Source of the DNA: Scatacola_A faecigallinarum
GTDB taxonomy: Bacteria > Pseudomonadota > Alphaproteobacteria > RF32 > CAG-239
Length of the DNA: 64,000 nt
Direction of reading: 5' to 3'
Assembly: GCA_018713605.1 (NCBI GenBank)
Contig: DVOM01000011.1
Span: forward strand, 1-64,000
Made by a program: the position numbers and the translations under genes. Below the pieces are notes generated by a model. The model saw only the letters and a list, made by a program, of their open reading frames with translations, made no database searches and was not told where the DNA came from. Shown in pieces: positions 39,872 to 48,120 of this stretch (within the stretch, counting starts at the first letter, position 1; each line of letters starts with the position of its first letter).

Positions 39872-40017
39872 CTGTCATTGTCGGGCTTGACCCGACAATC
39901 TCTAAAAGAAGATCCCCGGGCGAGTTTTGCTGCGCCCGAGGATGACGATGAGGGGATGGTTTGGGCATCATCCTGAGCTTCGGCATGCTGTGCCCGAGGA
40001 TGACGATGAGGGGAGGA
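39872..40017. repeat. Composite palindromic repeat, copy 3
   Basis: A palindrome ATTGTCGGG/CCCGACAAT (39877-39899), then a 23-base sequence at 39934-39956 that repeats exactly at 39992-40014 and begins GCCCGAGGATGAC. This is the same family as copies 1 and 2. It fills the gap between the transglycosylase and the small membrane genes; the rest of 39786-40204 holds a promoter and AT-rich leader. Confidence 0.8.
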
Positions 40018-40092
40018 TGTTTTCCCTTGCTATTTTCTGAATTTTTTATAACGCTGTCATAAAAGTTTAAAATTCCACCGGTTCAGGGACTG

Positions 40093-40121
40093 TTGTCAAA
40101 GGTTGTTTTTTATGCTATAAT
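40093..40121 (+). promoter_or_regulatory. Promoter of the small membrane protein pair
   Basis: TTGTCA (40093-40098), 17-bp spacer, TATAAT (40116-40121), with TGC before the -10 (extended -10). About 75 nt of AT-rich leader follow. Confidence 0.7.
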
Positions 40122-40204
40122 TCTTATTACAAATATAAGGATTATAGATGATATTGTGTGGTTGAGAGATAAAAAATAAGAATAATAACAAATAAAAAAA
40201 TATT

Positions 40205-40465
40205 ATGGAAAGAGGTCAATCTTTGCTTTTTTGTTTAGTCAAACTGGGCAAAAAGGTGTTCTGGTTTATATCTGGCTGGATGCTGATGGGTCTGGTGTTT
40301 ATTTGTGCCGGTTTCATCATGTATTTGGTTTGGGGTGGTGTTTCATCGCTTTTGCCAAATGCATCTGGCGTCGTCAGGAGTATTGCAAGTACTTTGACAA
40401 TTGTGAGTATATTTGCCGGAATTTGGAAGATAGCCGGTCTAGTGTTAAAAATAATAAAATTATAA
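40205..40465 (+). CDS. Small membrane protein, 86 aa
   Basis: Two hydrophobic segments (about residues 18-45 and 60-84), otherwise basic. No family recognised. No Shine-Dalgarno is clear before ATG 40205. The DNA is more AT-rich than the surroundings, which may mean recent transfer. The next gene starts two bases on. Confidence 0.55.
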   Translation: MERGQSLLFCLVKLGKKVFWFISGWMLMGLVFICAGFIMYLVWGGVSSLLPNASGVVRSIASTLTIVSIFAGIWKIAGLVLKIIKL

Positions 40466-40467
40466 TT

Positions 40468-40731
40468 ATGGGATTTGAATTTAGCTGCGATTCAACCTTT
40501 ATATGGGTTGCCGCAATAATAAGTATTTTTGTCTTCTGTGCTCTTTTTCTTGATGGTATAGGAGATTTTTTTGGTAAATTAATCGGTCTGGTTACGTTAG
40601 GCGGTGTGTTTGGCATTGTTTTCGGAGCTTTCGGCTGGTTAGCCGCTACATTAATCTTCTCATGGGGAGTTGGCGGTTTTGTAATTGGTTTTATTGTCGG
40701 CATCATTTATTATATTTGTAAATGGTGGTAA
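40468..40731 (+). CDS. Small membrane protein, 87 aa
   Basis: Three hydrophobic segments rich in Gly and Phe (IWVAAIISIFVFCALFL, LVTLGGVFGIVFGAFGW, VGGFVIGFIVGIIYYIC). Unknown function. I start at ATG 40468, right after the previous gene, and not at the much earlier start at 40231, which overlaps it. A terminator follows. AT-rich like its partner. Confidence 0.55.
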   Translation: MGFEFSCDSTFIWVAAIISIFVFCALFLDGIGDFFGKLIGLVTLGGVFGIVFGAFGWLAATLIFSWGVGGFVIGFIVGIIYYICKWW

Positions 40732-40745
40732 GACCAAAAATAACG

Positions 40746-40782
40746 AAAAAGGATTTTGACATTTATGTCAAAGTCCTTTTTT
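40746..40782 (+). terminator. Rho-independent terminator
   Basis: AAAAAGGA pairs with TCCTTTTTT across an inner TTTGACA/TGTCAAA hairpin. It ends the small membrane gene pair. Confidence 0.9.
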
Positions 40783-40848
40783 GTTGGGGCGAATTGAAAT
40801 ATGCCGGTTTTTGATTATATTTTCGGTCAGGGTATAAGAGGAAAGGAA

Positions 40849-41202
40849 ATGGTTATGGAATTATATTTGTTTCTGGCAATGTTTCTGATTTATGTACTGA
40901 CGGCTTTTATGGTTAAGCCTCATGTCCTGAATCGCATCTGGTCGCTGGCTTTTGTGGTTTGTTTTGCCGTAACCGCGGTAGCTATTGCCTTTATCCGTAT
41001 TTCCGGTCAGGATGTGATGATGAGCGCCAATGAACTGAACTGGTATTATCTGCTGTATTTGTTCGGTTCGCTGTCGGTGGTTTTGGGCGTGATAAATCTG
41101 TGGATGTATCGCGGGCCGATTTTTCGTATTTTCTTTTCATCGCCCGACGAAGACGTCGGTACGGAGGAAAATTCCCAGCCTAAAAAGAAGGGATTATTCT
41201 GA
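40849..41202 (+). CDS. Membrane protein, 117 aa
   Basis: Three predicted membrane segments (LYLFLAMFLIYVLTAFMV, LAFVVCFAVTAVAIAFI, YYLLYLFGSLSVVLGVINLW) and a charged cytosolic tail. No family recognised. GAGGAAAGGA directly before ATG 40849 decides the start over the upstream ATG 40801. It ends 23 bases inside the convergent gene, with no terminator between them. Confidence 0.65.
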   Translation: MVMELYLFLAMFLIYVLTAFMVKPHVLNRIWSLAFVVCFAVTAVAIAFIRISGQDVMMSANELNWYYLLYLFGSLSVVLGVINLWMYRGPIFRIFFSSPDEDVGTEENSQPKKKGLF

Positions 41203-41842
41203 TTTTTTGTTTTTTGCCGCCGATTTTCAACCGGAAGAGGTTTTTGCCGAACCAGCATTTTTTTGCGTTGAGCAGGCGTCCGGCAAAGTTGGGGTTCGGG
41301 GTTTGCAAAATCCAAACGCGGTCGGAACTGTCCAAGCGGCAGCCGGGAATTTTATTTAAGATTGTGCGGATTTCATCCTCGCCCTTCCAGAAAACGGCGC
41401 CGGTAATGTCGCCGATGGTTTGAGCGGTTGCCGGGGCGTCGGCTGCGAATTCGGCAATATCTTGTCCGCTGAGCAGCAGGAAGTTTTCAAAGGCTTCGGT
41501 TTGATTGTCGCTGGCATGAACCATATAACCGCCGCCAAACAGTTTGCGATATTGATATTTGCTGTCGCTCATATTGATGTTTTTGCCGTCATAATATTGC
41601 GGCGCCGGGTCGCGGACAACGATGACAAGAAAAGGTCCGGTTCCGCATTCTCTGATTTTTTTTGCGCCTTTGCGCAGGTTCTTTCCATAGAAACGCGCCA
41701 GATTGCGGGCGAAGTGTCTGGGCGGCCAGAAGACTTCGCAGATGCCTGCGATTTCGTAACGGCTGCCGATGTCGGCGAGAATCTGTTTCTCAAGCCGTCG
41801 GCCGTTGTTCCAGAGCATAAAAAGCTGTAAGTCCCCAGTCAT
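41180..41842 (-). CDS. Hypothetical protein, 220 aa
   Basis: No family assigned with confidence. Soluble, with a conserved-looking core: LWNNGRRLEKQILADI near the start, FWPPRHFARNLARFYGKNL, and KLFGGGYMVHASDNQTEAF. The last part is rich in basic residues. The YMVHASDN segment and the tidy charge pattern suggest an enzyme, but I cannot name it. Its 3' end overlaps the convergent gene by 23 bases. No clear Shine-Dalgarno. Confidence 0.6.
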   Translation of the reverse strand: MTGDLQLFMLWNNGRRLEKQILADIGSRYEIAGICEVFWPPRHFARNLARFYGKNLRKGAKKIRECGTGPFLVIVVRDPAPQYYDGKNINMSDSKYQYRKLFGGGYMVHASDNQTEAFENFLLLSGQDIAEFAADAPATAQTIGDITGAVFWKGEDEIRTILNKIPGCRLDSSDRVWILQTPNPNFAGRLLNAKKCWFGKNLFRLKIGGKKQKIRIIPSF

Positions 41843-41934
41843 GTTTTTTTCCGTTTTAAATTAGGCTTAACTTTTAGCGCAATTTGTGTATATTGGCAAG
41901 AGAATTAGCCAATCAACCGACAAAAGGCGGAAAA

Positions 41935-43527
41935 ATGATACGGATTAATAATATTAAGGCCAATCTGGACGTAGATGCAGCCGGGCTGAAAGAAATCGTT
42001 TCCATGAAGACGGGGCTTGAACCTGAACGCATTAAAAGCCTGAAAATAGCCAAAAAATCTGTCGATGCGCGAAATAAAAGCAATGTACAGTTTGTTTATG
42101 CGCTGGATATGGAGGTTTTCGGCGACGAGGATTACATTGCCTCGATTTTGGCCTGGAAAGACATTGTGCAGATTAAGGAAACCGCTTCGTTGTCCTTTGC
42201 GCCAAAAACGTTTGCCGGGGGACTGCGTCCGGTGGTTGCCGGAACCGGTCCGGCAGGAATGTTTGCCGGTTTGGCGCTGGCAGAAGCAGGGTTGCGGCCG
42301 ATTTTGCTGGAGCGGGGCAAAGCAGTGTCCGAGCGTCGGAAAGACGTTGAGTTTTTTTGGCAGACCGGGCATTTGAATCCGGAATCCAACGTACAGTTCG
42401 GAGAGGGCGGCGCCGGTACTTTTTCGGACGGCAAGCTGATGACCGGCATCAAAAAGGACGCTTTTACCGCCCGGGTTTTGCAGGAACTGGCGGCGGCCGG
42501 GGCGCCGGAGGAAATTTTGTATCTTGCCAAACCGCATATCGGAACGGATAAGCTGGCGGTGGTGGTTCGCCGTATCAGAGAGAAGATAGTTTCTCTGGGC
42601 GGAGAGTACCGTTTTGAAAACCGTCTGGAGGATTTGATTGTCCGCGACGGCAAACTGACAGGTTTAAAAATTGCCGCGCCGGGCGGCAAAATTTACGAAC
42701 AGCCGACGGACAGGTTGATATTGGCGGTGGGACACAGTGCGCGCGACACTTTTGAAATGCTGCACAAAAACGGTGTGTATATTGAACAGAAGCCGTTTTC
42801 GGTCGGGGTAAGAATTGAACATGTCCAAAAATCGGTTGATGCGGCGCAATACGGCAGGTTTGCAGGACATCCGGCATTGGGAGCGGCTGATTACAAGCTG
42901 GCGGCTCATTTTGACAACGGACGTTCGGCCTACACTTTCTGTATGTGTCCGGGCGGCATGGTCGTCGCGGCGGCATCCGAGCTGGGACGGGTGGTTACCA
43001 ATGGCATGAGTGAGTTTGCCCGTGACGGGAAAAACGCCAACGCGGCTTTGCTGGTCGGGGTTGAGCCTCGGGATTTCGGCAGTGCGCATCCGTTGGCAGG
43101 AATGTATTTTCAACGCCGTCTGGAAGAGGCCGCGTTCAGAGCCGGCGGCGGCGATTATCGGGCGCCGGCGCAGTTGGTCGGCGATTTTCTGAAAAAACAG
43201 GTTTCGACGGCTGTCGGAAACGTTAATCCGTCTTATCGCCCCGGCGTCAGGTTTGCCGACCTTTCCGCAGTGCTGCCGGATTTTGTGACGGAAACGATGC
43301 GTCGCGCCATTGTCGAAATGGACGGGAAACTGCGCGGTTTTGCCGCGGCTGATGCCGTGCTTACCGGCGTGGAAACCCGCAGTTCGTCGCCGATACGTAT
43401 AATGCGCGACGAACATTTTGAGGCAAATATTAAAGGGCTTTATCCCTGTGGCGAAGGCGCCGGGTATGCCGGGGGTATCGTGTCGTCCGCCGTCGACGGA
43501 TTAAAAACCTGTTTGGCGGTCATCTAA
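41935..43527 (+). CDS. FAD-dependent oxidoreductase (COG2509-like)
   Basis: A flavoprotein of the family often labelled NAD(P)/FAD-dependent dehydrogenase. The dinucleotide fold is PVVAGTGPAGMFAGLALAEA (about residues 98-117), then FGEGGAGTFSDGKLMTG and, at the C-terminus, YPCGEGAGYAGGIVSSAVDG for FAD. ATG 41935 has AAGGCGG upstream and gives the N-terminal domain MIRINNIKANLDVDAAG; the earlier start is rejected. Substrate unknown. 530 aa. Stands alone; followed by a copy of the 3'-end repeat. Confidence 0.85.
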   Translation: MIRINNIKANLDVDAAGLKEIVSMKTGLEPERIKSLKIAKKSVDARNKSNVQFVYALDMEVFGDEDYIASILAWKDIVQIKETASLSFAPKTFAGGLRPVVAGTGPAGMFAGLALAEAGLRPILLERGKAVSERRKDVEFFWQTGHLNPESNVQFGEGGAGTFSDGKLMTGIKKDAFTARVLQELAAAGAPEEILYLAKPHIGTDKLAVVVRRIREKIVSLGGEYRFENRLEDLIVRDGKLTGLKIAAPGGKIYEQPTDRLILAVGHSARDTFEMLHKNGVYIEQKPFSVGVRIEHVQKSVDAAQYGRFAGHPALGAADYKLAAHFDNGRSAYTFCMCPGGMVVAAASELGRVVTNGMSEFARDGKNANAALLVGVEPRDFGSAHPLAGMYFQRRLEEAAFRAGGGDYRAPAQLVGDFLKKQVSTAVGNVNPSYRPGVRFADLSAVLPDFVTETMRRAIVEMDGKLRGFAAADAVLTGVETRSSSPIRIMRDEHFEANIKGLYPCGEGAGYAGGIVSSAVDGLKTCLAVI

Positions 43528-43551
43528 TACAGATTTTGCGAATAAAATAAT
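43524..43551. repeat. 3'-end repeat, partial copy b
   Basis: From the stop codon on, CTAATACAGATTTTGC then GAATAAAATAA matches copy a (CTAGTACGGATTTTGC then GGATAAAATAA) at most positions, but the AAAACC part is absent. Confidence 0.5.
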
Positions 43552-43642
43552 TTTCTGTGGTGGACAGGCGGGATAATTCCGTTGCTTTTCGGACTGTGGT
43601 TGTTAAAATGTCGCTATCTTTTGACTGAACTAAGGACTGAAA

Positions 43643-44944
43643 ATGAAAGTTGCGATTATTGGAACCGGTTATGTGGGCCTGCCGACGGGCATAGGGCTTG
43701 CCGAGTTGGGAAATACGGTTGTCTGCGTTGACAAGATTGCCGAAAAAGTGGAAGCTTTGTCGGCCGGAAAAGCCACGATTTATGAAGACGGAATGGAGGA
43801 GCTGTTTCAGAAGCATCTGAAAAGCGGCGCATTGTCTTTTACGCTGGATATGGCGAAGGCGGTCGGCGGTGCGGACGTGGTTATGCTTGCGGTCGGCACG
43901 CCGCCGCATCCGGTTACCAAAGAAGCCGATTTGAAGTATATTTATGCCGCGGCCGAGGAATTGGCCGGTTGTCTGGACGGTTATACGGTTGTGGCAACCA
44001 AGTCGACGGTTCCGGTCGGTACCGGCGACGAGGTCGAGGCGATTATCCGCAGGGTTAATCCGTCGGCCGATTTTGACGTGGTTTCGCTGCCGGAGTTTTT
44101 GCGCGAGGGCTTTGCCGTGCATGACTTTTTCCATCCGGACCGGATTGTCATCGGTGCCGACAGCGGCAGAGCAAAGGACGTTCTGCTGAAACTGTATGCC
44201 CCGTTTGCGGGAAAGACCGAATTTCTGCTGGTTAACCGCAAGTCTTCGGAAACCATTAAGTATGCTTCCAATGCCTTTTTGGCAATGAAAATTCATTATA
44301 TTAACGAAATGGCCGACTTTTGTGAAAAAGCCGGTGCGGATATTCGTGAAGTAGCACGGGGTATGGGACTTGATTCGCGTATCGGCCGGAAGTTTTTGAA
44401 TCCGGGACCGGGGTACGGCGGTTCCTGTTTTCCGAAAGACACCAACGCCATGGCGCAAATGGGCCGCAAATACGGCGCGCATTTGAATCTGATTGAGACG
44501 ACGATTGCCAAAAATGATGAGCGGAAAATCAGCATGGGCAAGCGGGTTATCGCTGCGCTGAACGGCAGCAGCGACGGCCGAATCGCCGTGTGGGGGCTGG
44601 CTTTCAAAGGCGGTACCGACGACTGTCGCGAATCGCCGGCGATGGAAATTTTGAACGAAATTCTCAGACATTCGAAAAACGTGACGGTTTATGATCCGAA
44701 GGCGATGGATAACGCCCGTAAGCAGCTTGGCGACGAAGTGGCATATGTGCAGGACGAATATGAGGCCTGTCGGGGCGCTGATGTTTTGGTTATTTTAACC
44801 GAGTGGGAAGATTTCAAAACCGCGGATCTGAATAAAATTCGCAGCATGATGAAAACCCACAGGATTTTGGATTTGCGCAATATGCTGGATGCGGATGCGG
44901 TTCGGGCGGCCGGTTTTGACTATTCCTGCATCGGCATGAAATGA
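43643..44944 (+). CDS. ugd: UDP-glucose 6-dehydrogenase
   Basis: Oxidises UDP-glucose to UDP-glucuronate, a precursor of acidic surface polysaccharides. NAD fold GTGYVGLPTGIGLAELG at the N-terminus, and the catalytic cysteine in GYGGSCFPKDTNA near residue 260. The C-terminal domain has WGLAFKGGTDDCRESPAM. AAGGACTG precedes ATG 43643. 433 aa. Followed 10 bases later by galE in one operon. Confidence 0.95.
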   Translation: MKVAIIGTGYVGLPTGIGLAELGNTVVCVDKIAEKVEALSAGKATIYEDGMEELFQKHLKSGALSFTLDMAKAVGGADVVMLAVGTPPHPVTKEADLKYIYAAAEELAGCLDGYTVVATKSTVPVGTGDEVEAIIRRVNPSADFDVVSLPEFLREGFAVHDFFHPDRIVIGADSGRAKDVLLKLYAPFAGKTEFLLVNRKSSETIKYASNAFLAMKIHYINEMADFCEKAGADIREVARGMGLDSRIGRKFLNPGPGYGGSCFPKDTNAMAQMGRKYGAHLNLIETTIAKNDERKISMGKRVIAALNGSSDGRIAVWGLAFKGGTDDCRESPAMEILNEILRHSKNVTVYDPKAMDNARKQLGDEVAYVQDEYEACRGADVLVILTEWEDFKTADLNKIRSMMKTHRILDLRNMLDADAVRAAGFDYSCIGMK

Positions 44945-44954
44945 GGAGACGCTG

Positions 44955-45917
44955 ATGGTTAAGGTTTTGGTCGTCGGCGGCGCCGGATATATCGGCAGCC
45001 ATGTCGTTAAGGCGCTGTTGCAAAGCGGGCACAGGGTTACGGTTTATGATAATCTTTCCAGCGGACAGAAAATCAATCTGTTTTCCGAAGCGGGTTTTGT
45101 CGAAGCCGATATCCTTGACTTTGCGGCGCTGGACAAAGCAATGGCCGGACAGGAAGCGGTGGTGCATCTGGTAGCCAAAAAAGCCGTCGGCGAATCGATG
45201 GAAAAACCGGAACTCTATGCCGAAAACAATATTACCGGTTCACTGAACATTATGAAGGCGATGCTGAAAAACGGTGTGGAAAATATGGTTTTTTCTTCGT
45301 CGGCGGCGGTTTACGGAATGCCGGAATATCTGCCGATTGACGAAAAACATCCGCTCCGGCCGATTAATTTTTACGGTTTTACCAAATATGACATTGAAAA
45401 GTACATGGAGTGGTACGGCCGGCTGAAAAATTTCCGTTATCTGGCACTGCGTTATTTTAATGCGGTTGGTTATGATGCAGAAGGGAGCATCAGAGGTCGG
45501 GAAGTCGGTTCGCAGAATCTGCTGCCGATTATTATGGATACCGCGGCCGGCCGGAGGGAGAAGCTTATGGTGTTCGGTACGGATTATGATACCCGTGACG
45601 GTACCTGCATCCGCGATTATATTCATGTGACCGATTTGGCGCGGGCGCATGTTCTGGCTGTTGAACACCTGCATGAAGGCGGTTGTTCCGCCTGTCTGAA
45701 TCTGGGTACGGGCAGGGGGACGACGGTTAAAGAGATAATTGCCGCGGCCGAAAAGGTAACCGGCAGGAAGCTGAATGTCGAATATGCCGGTCGCAGAGCC
45801 GGTGATCCGGGGATGTTGACGGCGTCTTCCGCCGAGGCGGAAAAGCTGCTCGGCTGGCGTCCGGAATATACGGATATTGAAGAGATTATCCGAACCATGT
45901 GGCAGTTGGAGCGGTAA
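44955..45917 (+). CDS. galE: UDP-glucose 4-epimerase
   Basis: Interconverts UDP-glucose and UDP-galactose, or their uronic or N-acetyl forms. An extended SDR: GGAGYIGSHVV at the N-terminus, SSSAAVYG with the catalytic serine, and YGFTK as the YxxxK. RDGTCIRDYIHVTDLARAH near residue 214 is typical of GalE. TGAGGAGACG lies upstream. 320 aa. With ugd it could make UDP-galacturonate as well as UDP-galactose (inference). A terminator follows. Confidence 0.92.
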   Translation: MVKVLVVGGAGYIGSHVVKALLQSGHRVTVYDNLSSGQKINLFSEAGFVEADILDFAALDKAMAGQEAVVHLVAKKAVGESMEKPELYAENNITGSLNIMKAMLKNGVENMVFSSSAAVYGMPEYLPIDEKHPLRPINFYGFTKYDIEKYMEWYGRLKNFRYLALRYFNAVGYDAEGSIRGREVGSQNLLPIIMDTAAGRREKLMVFGTDYDTRDGTCIRDYIHVTDLARAHVLAVEHLHEGGCSACLNLGTGRGTTVKEIIAAAEKVTGRKLNVEYAGRRAGDPGMLTASSAEAEKLLGWRPEYTDIEEIIRTMWQLER

Positions 45918-45926
45918 GCAGAGCGG

Positions 45927-45958
45927 CCGGCCGTTGGCAGCAACGGCCGGTTTCCTTT
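45927..45958 (+). terminator. Rho-independent terminator after galE
   Basis: CCGGCCGTTG (45927-45936) pairs with CAACGGCCGG (45941-45950) around GCAG, then TTTCCTTTTA. Confidence 0.9.
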
Positions 45959-46359
45959 TATTCTTTGGGATATTTTTGTTTTATTTCCAGACACAAGCGG
46001 CAATAGGTCTGCAGTTGCGTTTTTCCTGCCGCGGCCATGGTTTCGTCTTCCGAACTGATTTTTACGACAGCATCAAGATATTCTCTGAAGTCGGGATATT
46101 CGGCGGCTCGTTTGCTCCGGTAATCCGGTTCGACATAGGTTTCGACATAGACTGCCGTTATCCTGTTTTCGTTTTCGACATAGTATTTTTTCGGTTTTTT
46201 CATTTCGTCCGGTGCCGGCATTTCCGCAACCGGTTTGTAACCGTCGGCCAGCAGCATGGCGGCGTTGCTTTCCAGATTGTAGTTCTGGTAAACGGTGCCG
46301 TCTTTGCAAAGGTTTGCAGGTGCCGGGGTCAGTTTGCCGTTTATGAGTTTTGCATACAT
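45958..46359 (-). CDS. Phage tail-fibre-associated protein, 133 aa
   Basis: Soluble; N-terminus MYAKLINGKLTPAPANL, then KDGTVYQNYNLESNAAMLLA, which resembles small proteins encoded after tail fibres (chaperone or assembly type). The C-terminal half is a charged helix. AAAGGAT precedes ATG 46359. It follows the glycine-rich fibre gene by 15 bases, on the same strand, and shares its transcript. The exact role is inferred from context. Confidence 0.6.
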   Translation of the reverse strand: MYAKLINGKLTPAPANLCKDGTVYQNYNLESNAAMLLADGYKPVAEMPAPDEMKKPKKYYVENENRITAVYVETYVEPDYRSKRAAEYPDFREYLDAVVKISSEDETMAAAGKTQLQTYCRLCLEIKQKYPKE

Positions 46360-46374
46360 GATATTATCCTTTGT

Positions 46375-47025
46375 CTATGGTTTGGGTTTCAGGTATTGGA
46401 TTTTCAGTTCGCCGTATTTGCCGTAGCCGCCGTTGCCGTCCCACTGTCGTCCGCCGGCTCCTCCGGCTCCGGGTGCGGTGGCGCAGCGTTCGGCAAAAGC
46501 GGCGTTGGCGATGCCTGCGCCGGAATTGGTAAGTACGGAGTTGGCGCCGCCTTTGGTGCCGTTGCTGCCGGTGGTCTGGTTGCCGGGATTGCCGTCGGAG
46601 CGTACCCGACAGGAAATTACCAGAATGTTTCCGGATATTGTCAATGTGCCGCCGGTGCCGGCGACACCGTTGTCCGAACCGCCGATATGGCCGCCGCCCA
46701 TGTTCATCAACCCGCCGATATAGCTGGCTTCGCCGTCTTTGCGGTTGGCTTCTTCGGCGATGCCCGCATAACAGTTTACGTCGTTTTGGTTGTCGGCGAT
46801 ATAGACGTTTCCTTCAAAACCGGCACCGGAACCGCCTCCGCCGCCGGTTCCGTAAAGGCCGCAGTTGCCGCCGCCGGCTCCGGCACCCTGACCGCGAATG
46901 AAGTAAAATCCCTTTTTCATCTGCAGCGTGGCCGAATCGCCGTTGCTGCCGTCAAACAGGATGGTTCCGGGCGTATAAGCGCAGACGGCTCCGCCCAGAG
47001 GATTGGATTTTCCCATCAGGGTCAT
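46375..47025 (-). CDS. Glycine-rich phage tail fibre tip or adhesin
   Basis: 217 aa. The last 130 residues are glycine-rich in short loops (GQGAGAGGGNCGLYGTGGGG, GGHIGGSDNGVAGTGG, GAGGAGGRQWDGNGGYG), as in the polyglycine-helix adhesins at the ends of some phage tail fibres. ATG 47025 overlaps the stop of the fibre gene (ATGA), so the longer frame to 47229 is rejected. The N-terminal part reads ILFDGSNGDSATLQMKKGF. Probably receptor-binding; may now serve the cell instead of a phage. Confidence 0.7.
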   Translation of the reverse strand: MTLMGKSNPLGGAVCAYTPGTILFDGSNGDSATLQMKKGFYFIRGQGAGAGGGNCGLYGTGGGGGSGAGFEGNVYIADNQNDVNCYAGIAEEANRKDGEASYIGGLMNMGGGHIGGSDNGVAGTGGTLTISGNILVISCRVRSDGNPGNQTTGSNGTKGGANSVLTNSGAGIANAAFAERCATAPGAGGAGGRQWDGNGGYGKYGELKIQYLKPKP

Positions 47026-47984
47026 GACGCTATCACTCCGTTGGCAACCCCCAGAACGCGGCCGTCGGGGTAGCGCCGGAAGGTCATCAGATAGCTGCCG
47101 GACGGCGAGGCGGACAATCCGTCGAGCCACTGAAATGACGAGGTTTCCGGAAAAGTATAGGAATAGGTGTAGTTTCCGGCGTTTTGGTTGAGCAGCAGCG
47201 AAAAGCTGATAATCATGCCGGTATCGCAATTGTCAAAATTGAAGCTGAAATCGGTGTTTCCCTCGGGAGTGGCCTTATATTCAAAAATGCCCGGTTCGAC
47301 GGCGACGCTGCAGGCTCCGGAAGTGCTGCCCAGGTCTTTCTGCGCCGTATAAATCGTTTCGGCGCGTTTTTGCAGGAGACCGGCACAGCTGACAGCGGTT
47401 TGGGCGGCGCTTTCGGCTTTTTGACAGGCGGAGGCGGCCGCCGCGGCGTTGTTACATACCTCTTGGGCTTTTTTCAGCACGTCGTCGTAGCATGCGGTCA
47501 GTTTTTCTATTTCAATCGTGGAATTCTGCAGGCTGTTGCCTTCGGCGTTCCAGATAATCGCTTTGCCGGGTACCGGCATCGGCAGAGCGACGTTTAACTG
47601 GGTGGGCGCATAGGGCGGGAAGGTTACTGTACGGCTGATGGTATCCTGAAGTTGTTCCATGCAGGCGAGCTGATAGTCGAACTCAAGGTTGACTTTCGAG
47701 GTTCGGAAAGGCCCTACTTCCTGAAAGTTTGTGGTTCGCTTGAGTTCCAGACTGCGGTATAGCGTGATTATAGTGCCGGCTTCCGGTGCTTTGTCGAAGA
47801 TGACACGGCCGCCTTGTGTTTCGCAGCTGACCGAGTATCCTTCCGTAAGCAGCGCGTCGTCGGCATAGACGTCAACGTCCGTTTCGTCGAAGATTGTGAA
47901 CGCAAAGCTGAATTCGGTCGTCGTACCGTCGCCTTCATAGCGTATGCGCGGTTTTACGCTGCCTATTTCTAAAGTTTCAGACAT
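47022..47984 (-). CDS. Phage tail fibre protein
   Basis: The N-terminal 130 residues match the phage tail-fibre anchor domain: YEGDGTTTEFSFAFTIFDET, SLELKRTTNFQEVGPFRTSK and FDYQLACMEQLQDTISRTV. IIWNAEGNSLQNSTIEIEKL follows, the usual transition to a coiled-coil shaft (AAAAASACQKAESAAQTAVS). The C-terminal part is a beta-rich head. GGAG stands before ATG 47984. 320 aa. No capsid, terminase or other tail genes are nearby. Confidence 0.85.
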   Translation of the reverse strand: MSETLEIGSVKPRIRYEGDGTTTEFSFAFTIFDETDVDVYADDALLTEGYSVSCETQGGRVIFDKAPEAGTIITLYRSLELKRTTNFQEVGPFRTSKVNLEFDYQLACMEQLQDTISRTVTFPPYAPTQLNVALPMPVPGKAIIWNAEGNSLQNSTIEIEKLTACYDDVLKKAQEVCNNAAAAASACQKAESAAQTAVSCAGLLQKRAETIYTAQKDLGSTSGACSVAVEPGIFEYKATPEGNTDFSFNFDNCDTGMIISFSLLLNQNAGNYTYSYTFPETSSFQWLDGLSASPSGSYLMTFRRYPDGRVLGVANGVIAS

Positions 47985-48008
47985 ATATGTTTCTCCAAGA
48001 ATTTGTTT

Positions 48009-48045
48009 TAAAATAAAAAATCCGGCTCGCGGGAAACGGCCGGAT
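48009..48045 (-). terminator. Attenuator-like hairpin in the leader of the tail-fibre gene
   Basis: Minus strand GATCCGGC and GCCGGATT pair around a 12-nt loop, then TTTTTATTTT. It lies between the promoter at 48121 and the tail-fibre start, so it would end most transcripts unless read through. Confidence 0.7.
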
Positions 48046-48056
48046 CTTTGTTTCTG

Positions 48057-48115
48057 AAAAAAAACAGCTTTCGGGACGGAAAGCTGTTTTGCAGATACAC
48101 TTATGGCAAGTGATG
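48057..48115 (-). ncRNA. Candidate small RNA upstream of the tail-fibre gene
   Basis: From the start expected for the promoter at 48121-48149, the minus strand gives CACTTGCCATAAGTG (a 5-bp hairpin), then AAAACAGCTTTC paired with GAAAGCTGTTTT and an eight-T tail. That is the layout of a small RNA of about 60 nt ending in an intrinsic terminator. It could also simply be the first half of a two-step attenuator for the fibre gene. Confidence 0.45.
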
Positions 48116-48120
48116 TTTTT

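Noticed and set aside
45958..47984. A full prophage or tailocin
   Set aside because: No capsid, terminase, sheath, baseplate, integrase or lysis genes are in the flanks; both sides are normal metabolic genes.
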